In this document: piece after piece, positions 25,271 through 32,891 of the stretch | Position numbering within the stretch: the first letter of the stretch is position 1 | Layout: each line of letters opens with the position of its first letter | NCBI GenBank assembly: GCA_019636445.1 | Contig: JAHBXO010000051.1 | Span: 1 to 35,697 of the forward strand | DNA: 35,697 nucleotides | Direction: 5' to 3' | From: Gemmataceae bacterium | GTDB taxonomy: Bacteria; Planctomycetota; Planctomycetia; Gemmatales; Gemmataceae | The notes under the pieces: model-generated | The model's database searches: none | What the model was told of the DNA's origin: nothing | What the model saw: the letters and a program-made list of their open reading frames with translations, nothing else | Made by a program: the position numbers and the translations under genes

Positions 25271-28200
25271 TCAGCGAGACTTGTCTTCGACGGGTCTGGG
25301 CAGCTTGGCGGCATCGGCACCAACGTCGGCGGGTCGCCAGAGGCCGGTGTCGGTCGATTCGACTTCGGCTTTGAGGTCGTCGAGTTTGATCCGGCGGACT
25401 TTGGCGGCGGAAAGCGATCCGGCGAACCGGACCGGGGCGACGCGGCCGAGGTCGCCGGTGGCACGGAGCCAACGGGCGGCGTCCCAATCGGCGGAGCGGT
25501 CGACGCCGTCGCCGCGGAGTTCGACGACGGGTTCGTACTGTCCGTAGACGGCGGGTCCATCGCTGCGCCAGGTCAGGCTGATCGCGGGATCGACGGCGCC
25601 TTCCCCGTTGCCGAGTTGGATCATGGCGGGCGGCGAGCGGCGCTGGCCGGGTGAGAGAAGGCAGCGATCGAGACTGGCGTCGAGTCCGAGGCTACGGGCG
25701 GCGCTGCCTCGCAATTCGATCGCGGTGCCGAGCGTGACCGCGGTGACGGCTTTCCAGCGTAAGACGGCGCGGGCCGGCGGGCCATCGCGCGTGGCGGCGT
25801 CGGCGAACAGTAGCGGGCCGTCGAGCGCGAAGGCGGTGTTGTCGATCGTCCACTCGAAAGCGCGCGGCGATCGCAGGGCGACCGCGCGACCGCGCCCATG
25901 CACCACAACATTCTCGAAGCGGATTCGCGGCATGCCCGGATCGCCGGAGGTCGTCATCTTCATTTCGCGGGTCGGCTCGGTGAGTAGAACGGCCGCGATC
26001 GATTCATCGTCTTTCTCGTCCAGAAGTATCGCACAGTTGCGGAACGTACAGATCGTGCCCCCCGCCATGGTGACGACGGCGGGGCGGCCTTTCAGATGGA
26101 TCTGCAGACCCTGGAAGGTCAGTTCGCCATCCACAAGCGGGAACAGGCTGGCATCGGGACGGCGGACGGTTTCGTCCGTCGGTTCGAGGAGGGGAAAGTA
26201 GCCATCGAACGCCGCGATCGTGGCCCGCAGACTTCGCTCCGGCAACACCGAGACCGGCACTGGGCCGTTCTGGGCCACGAGCAACGTCTCGCCGGCCTTA
26301 AGGTCCTCGAACGCCTTGGCGACAGTCGGGTACAGCCGGTACGCTGCATCTTCGGGGCCGGCGTCTGGGTGGACGACGCGCTGGCCCGTCTTGGCCAGCA
26401 CCGGCAACTGCGGGCGCGGCGGCGGCCATGCGCCCTCGTAGAGCGGGCGCACATTGCGGTCCAGTTGTTCGATCGTCGTCACGCCCAACAGGTGCGGCGC
26501 CCCGGCCACGCGCAGACGCTTTTCGTTGAGATTCAATTGCAGCGCGTTCCACGGCTGCGCCAGCGCCAGCAGCGGGCGCGGGTCCGGGCCATTCCATGGC
26601 GACGCGTTCAAAGTCACGAACCGCGTCGCACTGGCGGGTGGAGTCACGCGATATACCGCATTGACCGTCGAACCCTCCAACACGGCGAAGCGTGTCGCAT
26701 CCGCCGCATCGTCGTACCGCACGACCGTCGGCGGACTCGGACGCGGATCCATGCCGGGCATCGCGGTGCGGTCGTCCGGCGTGGTCGCTTCCGCGAAGAC
26801 GCAACCCGAGAGCGTTGCGCCGCCCGACGCCCGCGCGCCGACCGCGAGTGCCGTTCCGAGCCGGTCGAACACGAACGTCGAAGATGCGATCGACAGCGTC
26901 GGTCGCGGGTCCCCTTCCGACGCCGCGTCTTCGGGGCCGTCGGCCCAGAGAAGCGCGGCCTGATGCACGCCAAACCCGACGTCGGTCAGTTCGGCCTCGG
27001 TCCGCTCCACGAGGCGCACGCCGACCGACTGGATCCCCAAATCGACCAGCGATCGGCGGAGCGTGAAATGGCCGGGCTTCGCCCGCGCGTCGCGCCCGGC
27101 GGCGATGCCGACGATCCGACCCCGCCGCGATTCCGGCGACCAGCGGACGAGACAGTTTTCGATTTCGACGCGGCCAACGTTGCGAAACGCGAGGCCCACG
27201 GGGTCGTCGTCGAATTCCCCGGCGGCGCGGTCCACGATCTGGATTTCAATACCGCGAAAGCTCGCGCGTTCCGTATTGCGGATCGCGAGCGTGCCGGGCG
27301 CGGGAGGCTCGTCGTCGGGCGGAGCGGCGGTCATTCGGAGGATCGGGCGCGCCGCGTCGGGTCGATCGGCTTCCGGCTCGAACACGATCTCCTTGCCCGC
27401 GAACACGATGCCCGCGGCGAGCGTGGTGAGGTCGTAAACGGCGCCGGGCCGGAGAGCGATGGTGGCCTGATCGCCGGCGCGGTCGAGCGCCTCGACGATC
27501 CCGCGCGCGTCCGCAATCCGGGTCGAGCGCGCCACGGCCGGCACCGACGGGCGCACGGCCGGTGCCACGGCCCCGTCCTCCACACGCTTCGTCGGCTCCG
27601 TCCACGGTGCCGAGACATTCGCGGGTTCGCCGGTCCGGTTCCAGAAGATCGCAGCCGCCACGACCAGCAGCGCGACCCCCGCCGTCCACGCCAGCGACAG
27701 CGGCGGCGGGCCGGGCACGCGGGCTGGCGCCGTCGGCAGCGACGCGGTCGAGCCGCTCGCGGGAGCCATCAGCAGGAACAGGTCGGCCGCCAACTCCGCC
27801 GGCGTCTGATACCGCTGCTCCGGCTTCTTCGCCATCATCCGCGCCAGCACCATCGCCAACGCGTCGCCGACCGCCGGATTCAGGTCCCGCGGGTCGGTCG
27901 GCTGGTCGTGCTGGTGCGCCTGCAGCTTCTTCGCGGCCGTGCCCTCCGGCACCGGCGGCCGGCCGGTGAGCGCGTGGTAGAATGCGCAGCCGAGCGAATA
28001 AATGTCGCTGCGGATGTCCGCCCGGCGCGGGTCGAGAGCCTGTTCCGGCGAGATGTAGTCGAACGTGCCCAGCGTGACGCCCGACTGCGTGACGCCGCCG
28101 TTGACGCTCTGCCCTTCGAGATGGCGCGCCAGGCCCATGTCCACGATCTTCGCGCGGCCGTCGGGCGTGATGAGAATGTTCGACGGTTTCACGTCGCGGT

Positions 28201-28813
28201 GGACGACGCCACGCTCGGCCGCGTGCGACAACCCCGCGGCCAGTTGCAGCATGTACTTCACCGCCAGGTTCGGAGCGAGCCGGCCGACGCGGTCGATCAC
28301 CTGCCGCAGGTTCTCCCCTTCGACGAATTCGAACGCGATGAAGTGCAGCCCGGCGTCCTCGCCGCAGAAGTAGACTCGCGCGATGTTGTCGTGGTCGAGC
28401 TTGGCGGCCGCACGGGCCTCCAGCTTGAAGCGAGCCACCGCCTCGGAATCCCGCGCCGTCGACGGCGGCAGGATCTTCAGCGCGACGATGCGGCCGAGGT
28501 CGACGTCCCGCGCCTTGATCACCGTCGCCATGCCGCCGGTGCCAATCGCTTCCATCAGCTCGTAGCTGCCGAGCCGGGTGCCGGGCGCGAGCGCCGGCGA
28601 AGGTGGCTCCTTCGGCGTGCTCGTGATGACGGTCGGCGCGTCGTCGCCGGTGGCGGGCGAATCGGCGAGCAGATCGGTCGCGGGGGCGGGGGTGAGGCGG
28701 ACGAGCGAGCTGCCGCGCGCCGGATCGCCGCCGAAGATCGGCGCGTGTGAAGCCGTACGGGCACTGGAGCCGTCGCCCGGCTGGTTCGGATCGCGATTCG
28801 TCGGCGTGTGCAT
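25271..28813 (-). CDS. Ser/Thr protein kinase with beta-helix-like ectodomain
   Basis: A 1180-residue Hanks-type kinase. I start at the ATG before HTPTNRDPNQPGDGSS; the frame stays open upstream but reads as non-coding. Residues 1-75 are Pro/Ala/Thr-rich and disordered. The kinase covers ~80-350: GTGGMA (91-96), Lys113, HRDVKPSN with Asp207, DMG (225-227) instead of DFG, and SPEQ (255-258). A membrane helix is at ~372-391. The 790-residue remainder carries many short beta segments (GTLAIRNTERASFRGIEIQI, GRVEIENCLVRW, STFVFDRLGTALAVGA, GTICTFRNCAILL), in the style of right-handed beta-helices, and should face outside. It probably senses a polymer or surface ligand; this is inference. It heads the minus-strand run and lies upstream of the epimerase. 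Confidence 0.9.
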   Translation of the reverse strand: MHTPTNRDPNQPGDGSSARTASHAPIFGGDPARGSSLVRLTPAPATDLLADSPATGDDAPTVITSTPKEPPSPALAPGTRLGSYELMEAIGTGGMATVIKARDVDLGRIVALKILPPSTARDSEAVARFKLEARAAAKLDHDNIARVYFCGEDAGLHFIAFEFVEGENLRQVIDRVGRLAPNLAVKYMLQLAAGLSHAAERGVVHRDVKPSNILITPDGRAKIVDMGLARHLEGQSVNGGVTQSGVTLGTFDYISPEQALDPRRADIRSDIYSLGCAFYHALTGRPPVPEGTAAKKLQAHQHDQPTDPRDLNPAVGDALAMVLARMMAKKPEQRYQTPAELAADLFLLMAPASGSTASLPTAPARVPGPPPLSLAWTAGVALLVVAAAIFWNRTGEPANVSAPWTEPTKRVEDGAVAPAVRPSVPAVARSTRIADARGIVEALDRAGDQATIALRPGAVYDLTTLAAGIVFAGKEIVFEPEADRPDAARPILRMTAAPPDDEPPAPGTLAIRNTERASFRGIEIQIVDRAAGEFDDDPVGLAFRNVGRVEIENCLVRWSPESRRGRIVGIAAGRDARAKPGHFTLRRSLVDLGIQSVGVRLVERTEAELTDVGFGVHQAALLWADGPEDAASEGDPRPTLSIASSTFVFDRLGTALAVGARASGGATLSGCVFAEATTPDDRTAMPGMDPRPSPPTVVRYDDAADATRFAVLEGSTVNAVYRVTPPASATRFVTLNASPWNGPDPRPLLALAQPWNALQLNLNEKRLRVAGAPHLLGVTTIEQLDRNVRPLYEGAWPPPRPQLPVLAKTGQRVVHPDAGPEDAAYRLYPTVAKAFEDLKAGETLLVAQNGPVPVSVLPERSLRATIAAFDGYFPLLEPTDETVRRPDASLFPLVDGELTFQGLQIHLKGRPAVVTMAGGTICTFRNCAILLDEKDDESIAAVLLTEPTREMKMTTSGDPGMPRIRFENVVVHGRGRAVALRSPRAFEWTIDNTAFALDGPLLFADAATRDGPPARAVLRWKAVTAVTLGTAIELRGSAARSLGLDASLDRCLLSPGQRRSPPAMIQLGNGEGAVDPAISLTWRSDGPAVYGQYEPVVELRGDGVDRSADWDAARWLRATGDLGRVAPVRFAGSLSAAKVRRIKLDDLKAEVESTDTGLWRPADVGADAAKLPRPVEDKSR

Positions 28814-29188
28814 TCCGATCGCACCACGGCTACGGGACAGGGCCAGGAGACGACGCAGGCGACGACGATTCGGACGGGAAAATGAGTAAGGAATCCATCG
28901 CTCGCGGCCTCCGTGACGGCGGGCCGATGGGTCGTCGCTTTGATTCGCAACCAGAGTATAGCTTGGCGAGGGGGCCGTTGTCAATTCGGGCAAACCGGAG
29001 AGGGCGGGGAATTCGCGCCAGCCTCCCGCTCCTTGCCACGGGAGACTCGCGCGTCCGTGTGATTCCACCGCGACTGCGCCACCCCTCCGTGGAATCACAT
29101 AAAATTTCGGAACCACCATAGCCCCGCAAGGATTTACGTCGAATCCCGCCCGCGGCAGGGGTCCTCGGAGGACGGGTTCTCGCGGCAC
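28814..29188. promoter_or_regulatory. Divergent intergenic region between kinase and methyltransferase genes
   Basis: About 375 bases without a convincing gene on either strand. It should hold the promoter of the minus-strand kinase run, though I cannot point to clear -35/-10 boxes. The right part holds an 11-bp inverted repeat (29058-29099) and then an AT-rich patch (ATAAAATTT, 29099-29107). The last ~50 bases may be the coding 5' end of the methyltransferase. Confidence 0.4.
29058..29099. repeat. 11-bp perfect inverted repeat upstream of the methyltransferase
   Basis: TGTGATTCCAC (29058-29068) is the exact reverse complement of GTGGAATCACA (29089-29099), with a 20-base spacer. It could be an operator or a transcript stem-loop. 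There is only one copy in the window. Confidence 0.6.
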
Positions 29189-29719
29189 GTGCCGGTCTGG
29201 TCGGAACTACTCGGGCACCTGAAAGGCCGGGAGTGCCACGCGCTGGAGGTCGGCGTCTTCGAGGGCCGCAGCTCGGTCTGGCTGCTGGAGAACATCCTCA
29301 CGCATCCGGCGTCGACGCTCACGGTCGTGGACACCTTCGTCGGCGGAGCGGAGCACGCGGCCACGGACCTGACGGACCTGGAGGCGCGCTTCCGGGCGAA
29401 CACGGCGGCGCACGCGGCGAAGCTGGTGGTGCGGAAGGGCCGAAGCGAGGCTATGCTGCGGGAGTTGCCGCTGGGTCGGTACGATTTCGTATCGATCGAC
29501 GGCTCGCACGAGGCGGCGGACGTGCTGTCGGACGCAGTGCTGAGCTGGCCGCTGGTGAAGCCGGGCTGGCTGGTCTGCTTCGACGACTACGAGTGGTGGA
29601 TCGACGCGGCTCCGGAGCGAAGCCCGAAGCTGGCGATCGATGCGTTCCTGGCAACGATGCGCGGGCGGTGCGAAGTCGTGCGGAAGGGGTGGCAAGCGTG
29701 GGTGAAAAAGGTTGTATGA
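29189..29719 (+). CDS. Class I SAM-dependent methyltransferase-like protein
   Basis: A 176-residue protein as read from a GTG. The Rossmann motif I is LEVGVFEGRSSVWLLENILTHP, followed by LTVVDTFVGG (motif II acidic residue), LVVRKGRSEAMLRELP, and YDFVSIDGSHEAADVLSDAVLSWPLVKPGWLVCFDDYEW. This is the Methyltransf_24/cephalosporin-hydroxylase-like pattern. The same frame stays open for 126 bases upstream. It encodes DGFSRHVPVWSELLG across the GTG, which looks like the natural family N-terminus, yet no ATG, GTG or TTG starts it there. The gene may start at a rare codon or be damaged at its 5' end. It is cytoplasmic. Substrate is unknown. Confidence 0.8.
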   Translation: MPVWSELLGHLKGRECHALEVGVFEGRSSVWLLENILTHPASTLTVVDTFVGGAEHAATDLTDLEARFRANTAAHAAKLVVRKGRSEAMLRELPLGRYDFVSIDGSHEAADVLSDAVLSWPLVKPGWLVCFDDYEWWIDAAPERSPKLAIDAFLATMRGRCEVVRKGWQAWVKKVV

Positions 29720-29807
29720 CGCCGGGCTCTGTTTGCGGCGGCCGAAAGGACTCCATCCAGCCCGCGCTTCGCGGAGAACAAACTACGAAAACGCTTGATA
29801 GGTTTGA

Positions 29808-30164
29808 TTATTCAAGCCTGCTAAGCCAACGATAATACCTGTGTCTCATCTCAATTCGCGTAGCAGCCATTACTTTTGATTGAGGGTCCGCGCCATGGCC
29901 CCTTAATATATCACCGTCATAATATGCCGAATCATCAAGCAGCCGAATAATATGAATAGAAAGCCATTCAAGGAAATGATAAACTAATACTCGCCTCAAC
30001 GTGGGTGGCTCAAATACAGGTAAGCTGGCAGCCTCTGGCATTGAAGACGGTAGCTTGCCAACAGATTGGCGACAATAAATATAGATTAATATGCTTACAA
30101 TGGTAAGTATCAACACGATCAATAATCGATTTCTCAGAGCAAATCGGAGGCTTGGCATTTTCAT
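29808..30164 (-). CDS. Small membrane protein, candidate immunity partner of the Rhs C-terminal domain
   Basis: A 118-residue protein of no family I recognise. A membrane helix (LLIVLILTIVSILIYIYC, residues ~14-31) follows a short basic N-terminus, and a ~85-residue helical tail rich in Arg, His and Tyr follows (HFLEWLSIHIIRLLDD, RHRYYRWLSRLE). Its start codon overlaps the stop of the Rhs gene (ATGA), so the two are translationally coupled. It is AT-rich: 33% GC in the sampled line 30061-30120, against about 67% in the Rhs core. A small AT-rich gene directly after an Rhs C-terminus is the usual place of an immunity gene in polymorphic toxin loci. That role is inferred from position only. Confidence 0.65.
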   Translation of the reverse strand: MKMPSLRFALRNRLLIVLILTIVSILIYIYCRQSVGKLPSSMPEAASLPVFEPPTLRRVLVYHFLEWLSIHIIRLLDDSAYYDGDILRGHGADPQSKVMAATRIEMRHRYYRWLSRLE

Positions 30165-31831
30165 GATATTTTCCGAATACCAATTATTTCTTCAGCAATC
30201 ACGCAACACTCGTTTGTCATCTTCTGGTATTCTTTGATCAGCGACCTCGCGTCGTCTTTAAGACGTACCAGATCCCCGAGCATTTTCACGTATTCAAAGT
30301 ACTGCATGGCGCCATGGGCTACCTGTGGATAAATTCTAGAACGCCATTGTGAGTCGCTTTCGCCATCGCTCGGCTCTAGGCTTCCAAGCCAGTCGCCAAG
30401 GCTGTATGGCGGGTTCCCGCGCAAGCCATTTGTACTTAGATTTGGAGTCAAAGGCAACGAGTGCATACTTTTGGCGTAATCGAAAATAGATTCGAAATCT
30501 CCCTCTAGTCCATCCAATAGCTTAGAGAACGAATATACACTTTCTCTGAATCCTTGCGTCGCGTCAGGATTATTTGACATGCACTTTCTGAGGCTTCTAA
30601 TGGAGTCGCGAATCAGTTCGATTTGATCAAGTACCCACGGCTCGTCCTTCAATATTTTCTCAGTATCACGAAAAATAGACCAAATATCTTGCAAGAGTCT
30701 CTGGGTTTCTCGGCTTCTCTCGAGACCGATCGCGTCTGTAAATGCAACTGGAACATTACCAACATAACGATAGAAAGAATTATCTCCGGTGCCGTATCGT
30801 TTAGGGTCCATTGTAACCCACCGTCCAAGCGTTGGCGAGTAATCACGCATCCGGAAGTGGTACAGCCCGCTCGTCGCGTCCAACCGACCGCCTTGGTGCA
30901 GGTGCACCCAGCCGTACGCGCTGCTTCCGATTGCGCTCCACGTCTCGTCCAGCACCGTGGCCACGCCGTATGGGTCGTACACGTACCGCTCCACCACGTC
31001 GCCGTTATCGTCCACCAGCGCCGTCACGTTGAAGTTCGCGTCCTGCTGGACCCACAGCCGTTCGTCGAGGGTGCCGTCGTCCGCCGTGTCACGATCTCGC
31101 AGGATCATCGCGTCCACGTAGACCGGACTCCACACGTACCGCGCCTTCGTGTCGTTCGTCCGGGCCGTGTCCCGCTCCTCCAGCACCTGCCAGCTCGCCG
31201 AATAGTAGAAGTCGGTCGTCGCCCCGCCTGCCGACTCCGCGACCCGGCGGTTCAGTGCGTCGTAGACGTACGTCTTCAGCGTCGTCCCGCCGGAGTTCTT
31301 CACCACCTTCAGCCGGTTCCAGGCGTCGTAGACGTACTGCTTGCCCGTCTCGTCGGTCGTCATGTTCCCGTTCGCATCGAACGTCGGCGTCGTCGCCCCG
31401 GACACGGCCGTGATCTCGTTCTGCTTGTTGTGCGTCCGCGTCTGCGGACTGCCGCCGTCGGTCGTGAGCGAATCCCAGTTGCCGAGCGCGTCGAAGTCCC
31501 ACGCCTGCGTCCGGTCGCCGGAGTTGCGGTCGAAGCCCGTGAGCTGGTTCAGGTTGTCGTAGGTGTAGGCTTCGTTGAAGTCCGAATTGACGGCGTTGTC
31601 CTTCGTCAGCCGGTTCGAGTTGCGGTCGTAGGTGTAGGCGAAGCGATCGGTCGTGCCGCCCGTCGTCTTCCAGTGGTGGTCGATCACGCGGCCGAAGCTG
31701 TCGAGGCCGAAGTACTGGTCCCCTGCGGAAAGGGTGGCGAGCCTGTCAGCGGAGTTTCCCGCGGCTCGCCGGGTGCCCGGACCGGTGCCGAGGAAGGTGA
31801 AATCGGGTTGCGGATGGCTGCGGCGGACCAC
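30161..31831 (-). CDS. Rhs-repeat protein tip with unrecognised C-terminal domain
   Basis: A 556-residue reading from a GTG. Residues ~35-340 are YD/Rhs repeats: FAYTYDRNSNRLTKDN, YTYDNLNQLTGFDRN, YVYDAWNRLKVV, YVYDALNRRVAES and RYVYDPYGVATVLDE. They end in the Rhs core signature GLYHFRMRDYSPTLGRWVTMDP...NSFYRYVGNVPVAFTDAIGL (residues 322-370). Residues 371-556 (30161-30721) are a different, AT-richer, helical domain with KCMSNN and NECCVIAEEII. It matches no toxin family I know. The core shell normally encloses and releases such a C-terminal toxin. The gene lacks the large N-terminal part of full Rhs proteins and a signal for export. A one-base frameshift separates it from further Rhs sequence upstream, so it is an orphan tip or pseudogene. 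Confidence 0.85.
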   Translation of the reverse strand: MVRRSHPQPDFTFLGTGPGTRRAAGNSADRLATLSAGDQYFGLDSFGRVIDHHWKTTGGTTDRFAYTYDRNSNRLTKDNAVNSDFNEAYTYDNLNQLTGFDRNSGDRTQAWDFDALGNWDSLTTDGGSPQTRTHNKQNEITAVSGATTPTFDANGNMTTDETGKQYVYDAWNRLKVVKNSGGTTLKTYVYDALNRRVAESAGGATTDFYYSASWQVLEERDTARTNDTKARYVWSPVYVDAMILRDRDTADDGTLDERLWVQQDANFNVTALVDDNGDVVERYVYDPYGVATVLDETWSAIGSSAYGWVHLHQGGRLDATSGLYHFRMRDYSPTLGRWVTMDPKRYGTGDNSFYRYVGNVPVAFTDAIGLERSRETQRLLQDIWSIFRDTEKILKDEPWVLDQIELIRDSIRSLRKCMSNNPDATQGFRESVYSFSKLLDGLEGDFESIFDYAKSMHSLPLTPNLSTNGLRGNPPYSLGDWLGSLEPSDGESDSQWRSRIYPQVAHGAMQYFEYVKMLGDLVRLKDDARSLIKEYQKMTNECCVIAEEIIGIRKIS

Positions 31832-31836
31832 GGTGC

Positions 31837-31995
31837 CAACCCCAGGTCATCGTCGCTTTCGAGCGTGCCGCCCGAATCGGACAGCGACGACCGGCGACGG
31901 ATGTCTCCATTCAACCCGCTGGCGTGGTTGTCGGTCAACACAAAACCGTTCGGATACGCGATTGAAGTCAGTTGCGTCCCGAATGCCGTTGCGGC
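31837..31995 (-). pseudogene. Frameshifted 5' fragment of the Rhs gene
   Basis: In another minus-strand frame the DNA encodes QLTSIAYPNGFVLTDNH, then DIRRRSSLSDSGGTLES, ending DDDLGL. This is Rhs-repeat sequence that naturally continues into GTVVRRSHPQPD in the frame of the downstream Rhs gene. Restoring one G in the TTGGCACC context (31834-31840 on the plus strand) would join the two. Further upstream no Rhs sequence is visible in any frame, so the gene is also cut off at about 31995. Confidence 0.75.
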
Positions 31996-32065
31996 CCATA
32001 TTGCGCTCGTCCCGTTTTCCGCCTCCCGCCGCGAAGAAGCGGAAGCCGTCTCCCGTTGAGGTGAC

Positions 32066-32154
32066 GCGCTCCGCTCCGAAGACTCCGCGTCGCCGCTCAA
32101 CGGGTGACGGTTTTCACTCCGCGCTCCGCTCCGAAGACTCCGCGTCGCCGCTCA
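32066..32154. repeat. Two exact 34-bp direct repeats
   Basis: The 34-base unit at 32066-32099 (GCGCTCCGCTCCGAAGACTC...) recurs exactly at 32121-32154, with 21 bases between the copies. A 9-bp inverted pair, CCCGTTGAG (32052-32060) and CTCAACGGG (32096-32104), overlaps the first copy. The repeats sit between the broken Rhs end and the toxin-antitoxin pair, where a rearrangement may have joined them. Confidence 0.8.
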
Positions 32155-32226
32155 GCGAAGAACAAGATATCGTTCGAATCGAGAATCCTACGACCCATAG
32201 CGAGGCATATTGGTTACAATTCCATC

Positions 32227-32466
32227 ATGAACGTCGTCAGCCTTCAGGAACTCGCTCGGAATCCCACATACCTCGATCGGGTGGAAGCGGGGGAGCACAT
32301 CGTGGTCTCTCGCGACAACCGCCCCGTGGCCGAGTTGCGCCCGCTGGCGACGGCCCCCGTCCCCGCTCCGCGCCCTTACGGTCTGGCCGCGGGATCGTTC
32401 GTCGTCCCCGATGACTTTGACGCTGGGCTGCCCGACGATATTCTGCCGGAGTTCGAGGGTCGATGA
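32227..32466 (+). CDS. Type II antitoxin, Phd/YefM-like
   Basis: A 79-residue antitoxin. The N-terminus has the Phd/YefM pattern: MNVVSLQELARNPTYLDRVEAGEHIVVSRDNRPVAELRPL, a DNA-binding dimer domain that represses its own operon. The C-terminal part (residues ~45-79, acidic DDFDAGLPDDILPEFEG) would wrap the toxin. I chose the ATG at the family start; in-frame sequence upstream comes from the 34-bp repeats. Its stop overlaps the toxin start (ATGA), the usual coupling for toxin-antitoxin pairs. Confidence 0.88.
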   Translation: MNVVSLQELARNPTYLDRVEAGEHIVVSRDNRPVAELRPLATAPVPAPRPYGLAAGSFVVPDDFDAGLPDDILPEFEGR

Positions 32467-32891
32467 GGCTGCTTCTCGACACGCACGCCTTTCTCTGGTA
32501 CATCTCGGCCGACGCCAAACTTCCGGCGGTCCACCTTGCGGCCATTCGCGATGCGACGAACGAAGTCTACCTGAGCGCGGCATCGGTCTGGGAAGCCGTC
32601 ATCAAACACGGTTTGGGAAAATTGCCGCTGCCGTCTTCGCCGGCCGAGTACCTAACCCGACAGCGCGCCGCCCACGGCATCGCCGCGCTGCCGATCGACG
32701 AGGCGGCGATGGCTCAACTCGCAACATTACCGCCGTTGCACCGCGACCCGTTCGACCGAATCCTGATCGCCCAAGCGTTGCAAGGGAGATTGACGATCGT
32801 CACGATCGACCCGGTCATTCTGGCCTATTCGGTGCCCACGCTACCAATTACGGCCTTCACACCTTCGCCAGGTCCCACATCGACTTCATGA
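32463..32891 (+). CDS. PIN-domain toxin, VapC-like ribonuclease
   Basis: A 142-residue PIN-domain protein. The conserved acidic residues of this Mg2+-dependent nuclease are present: Asp6 in LLDTHAFLW, Glu44 in SAASVWEAVIKHGLGKL, Asp95/Asp98 in HRDPFDRILIAQAL, and Asp116 in IVTIDPVI. Members cleave RNA and stop growth when not bound by antitoxin. Translation is coupled to the antitoxin by an ATGA overlap. The last ~12 residues (FTPSPGPTSTS) lie over the 3' end of the convergent sugar epimerase gene, a 35-base overlap; this tail is probably not part of the fold. Confidence 0.92.
   Translation: MRLLLDTHAFLWYISADAKLPAVHLAAIRDATNEVYLSAASVWEAVIKHGLGKLPLPSSPAEYLTRQRAAHGIAALPIDEAAMAQLATLPPLHRDPFDRILIAQALQGRLTIVTIDPVILAYSVPTLPITAFTPSPGPTSTS

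Noticed and set aside
26096..28750. Long plus-strand open frame (884 codons) opposite the beta-helix kinase
   Set aside because: It is Arg/His-rich antisense read-through of a high-GC gene, with no domain, signal or motif; the kinase on the other strand has full catalytic motifs.
28814..29188. N-terminal extension of the beta-helix kinase up to 29188
   Set aside because: The in-frame sequence is Arg/Gly/Pro-rich without domain character and covers an inverted repeat and AT-rich patch typical of an intergenic region.
30623..32059. Plus-strand frame (478 codons) opposite the Rhs gene
   Set aside because: It is Val/Arg-rich shadow coding; the minus strand has regular YD repeats.
32066..32154. 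Possible CRISPR array from 34-bp repeats
   Set aside because: Only two copies with a 21-base spacer, no third repeat and no cas gene in the window.
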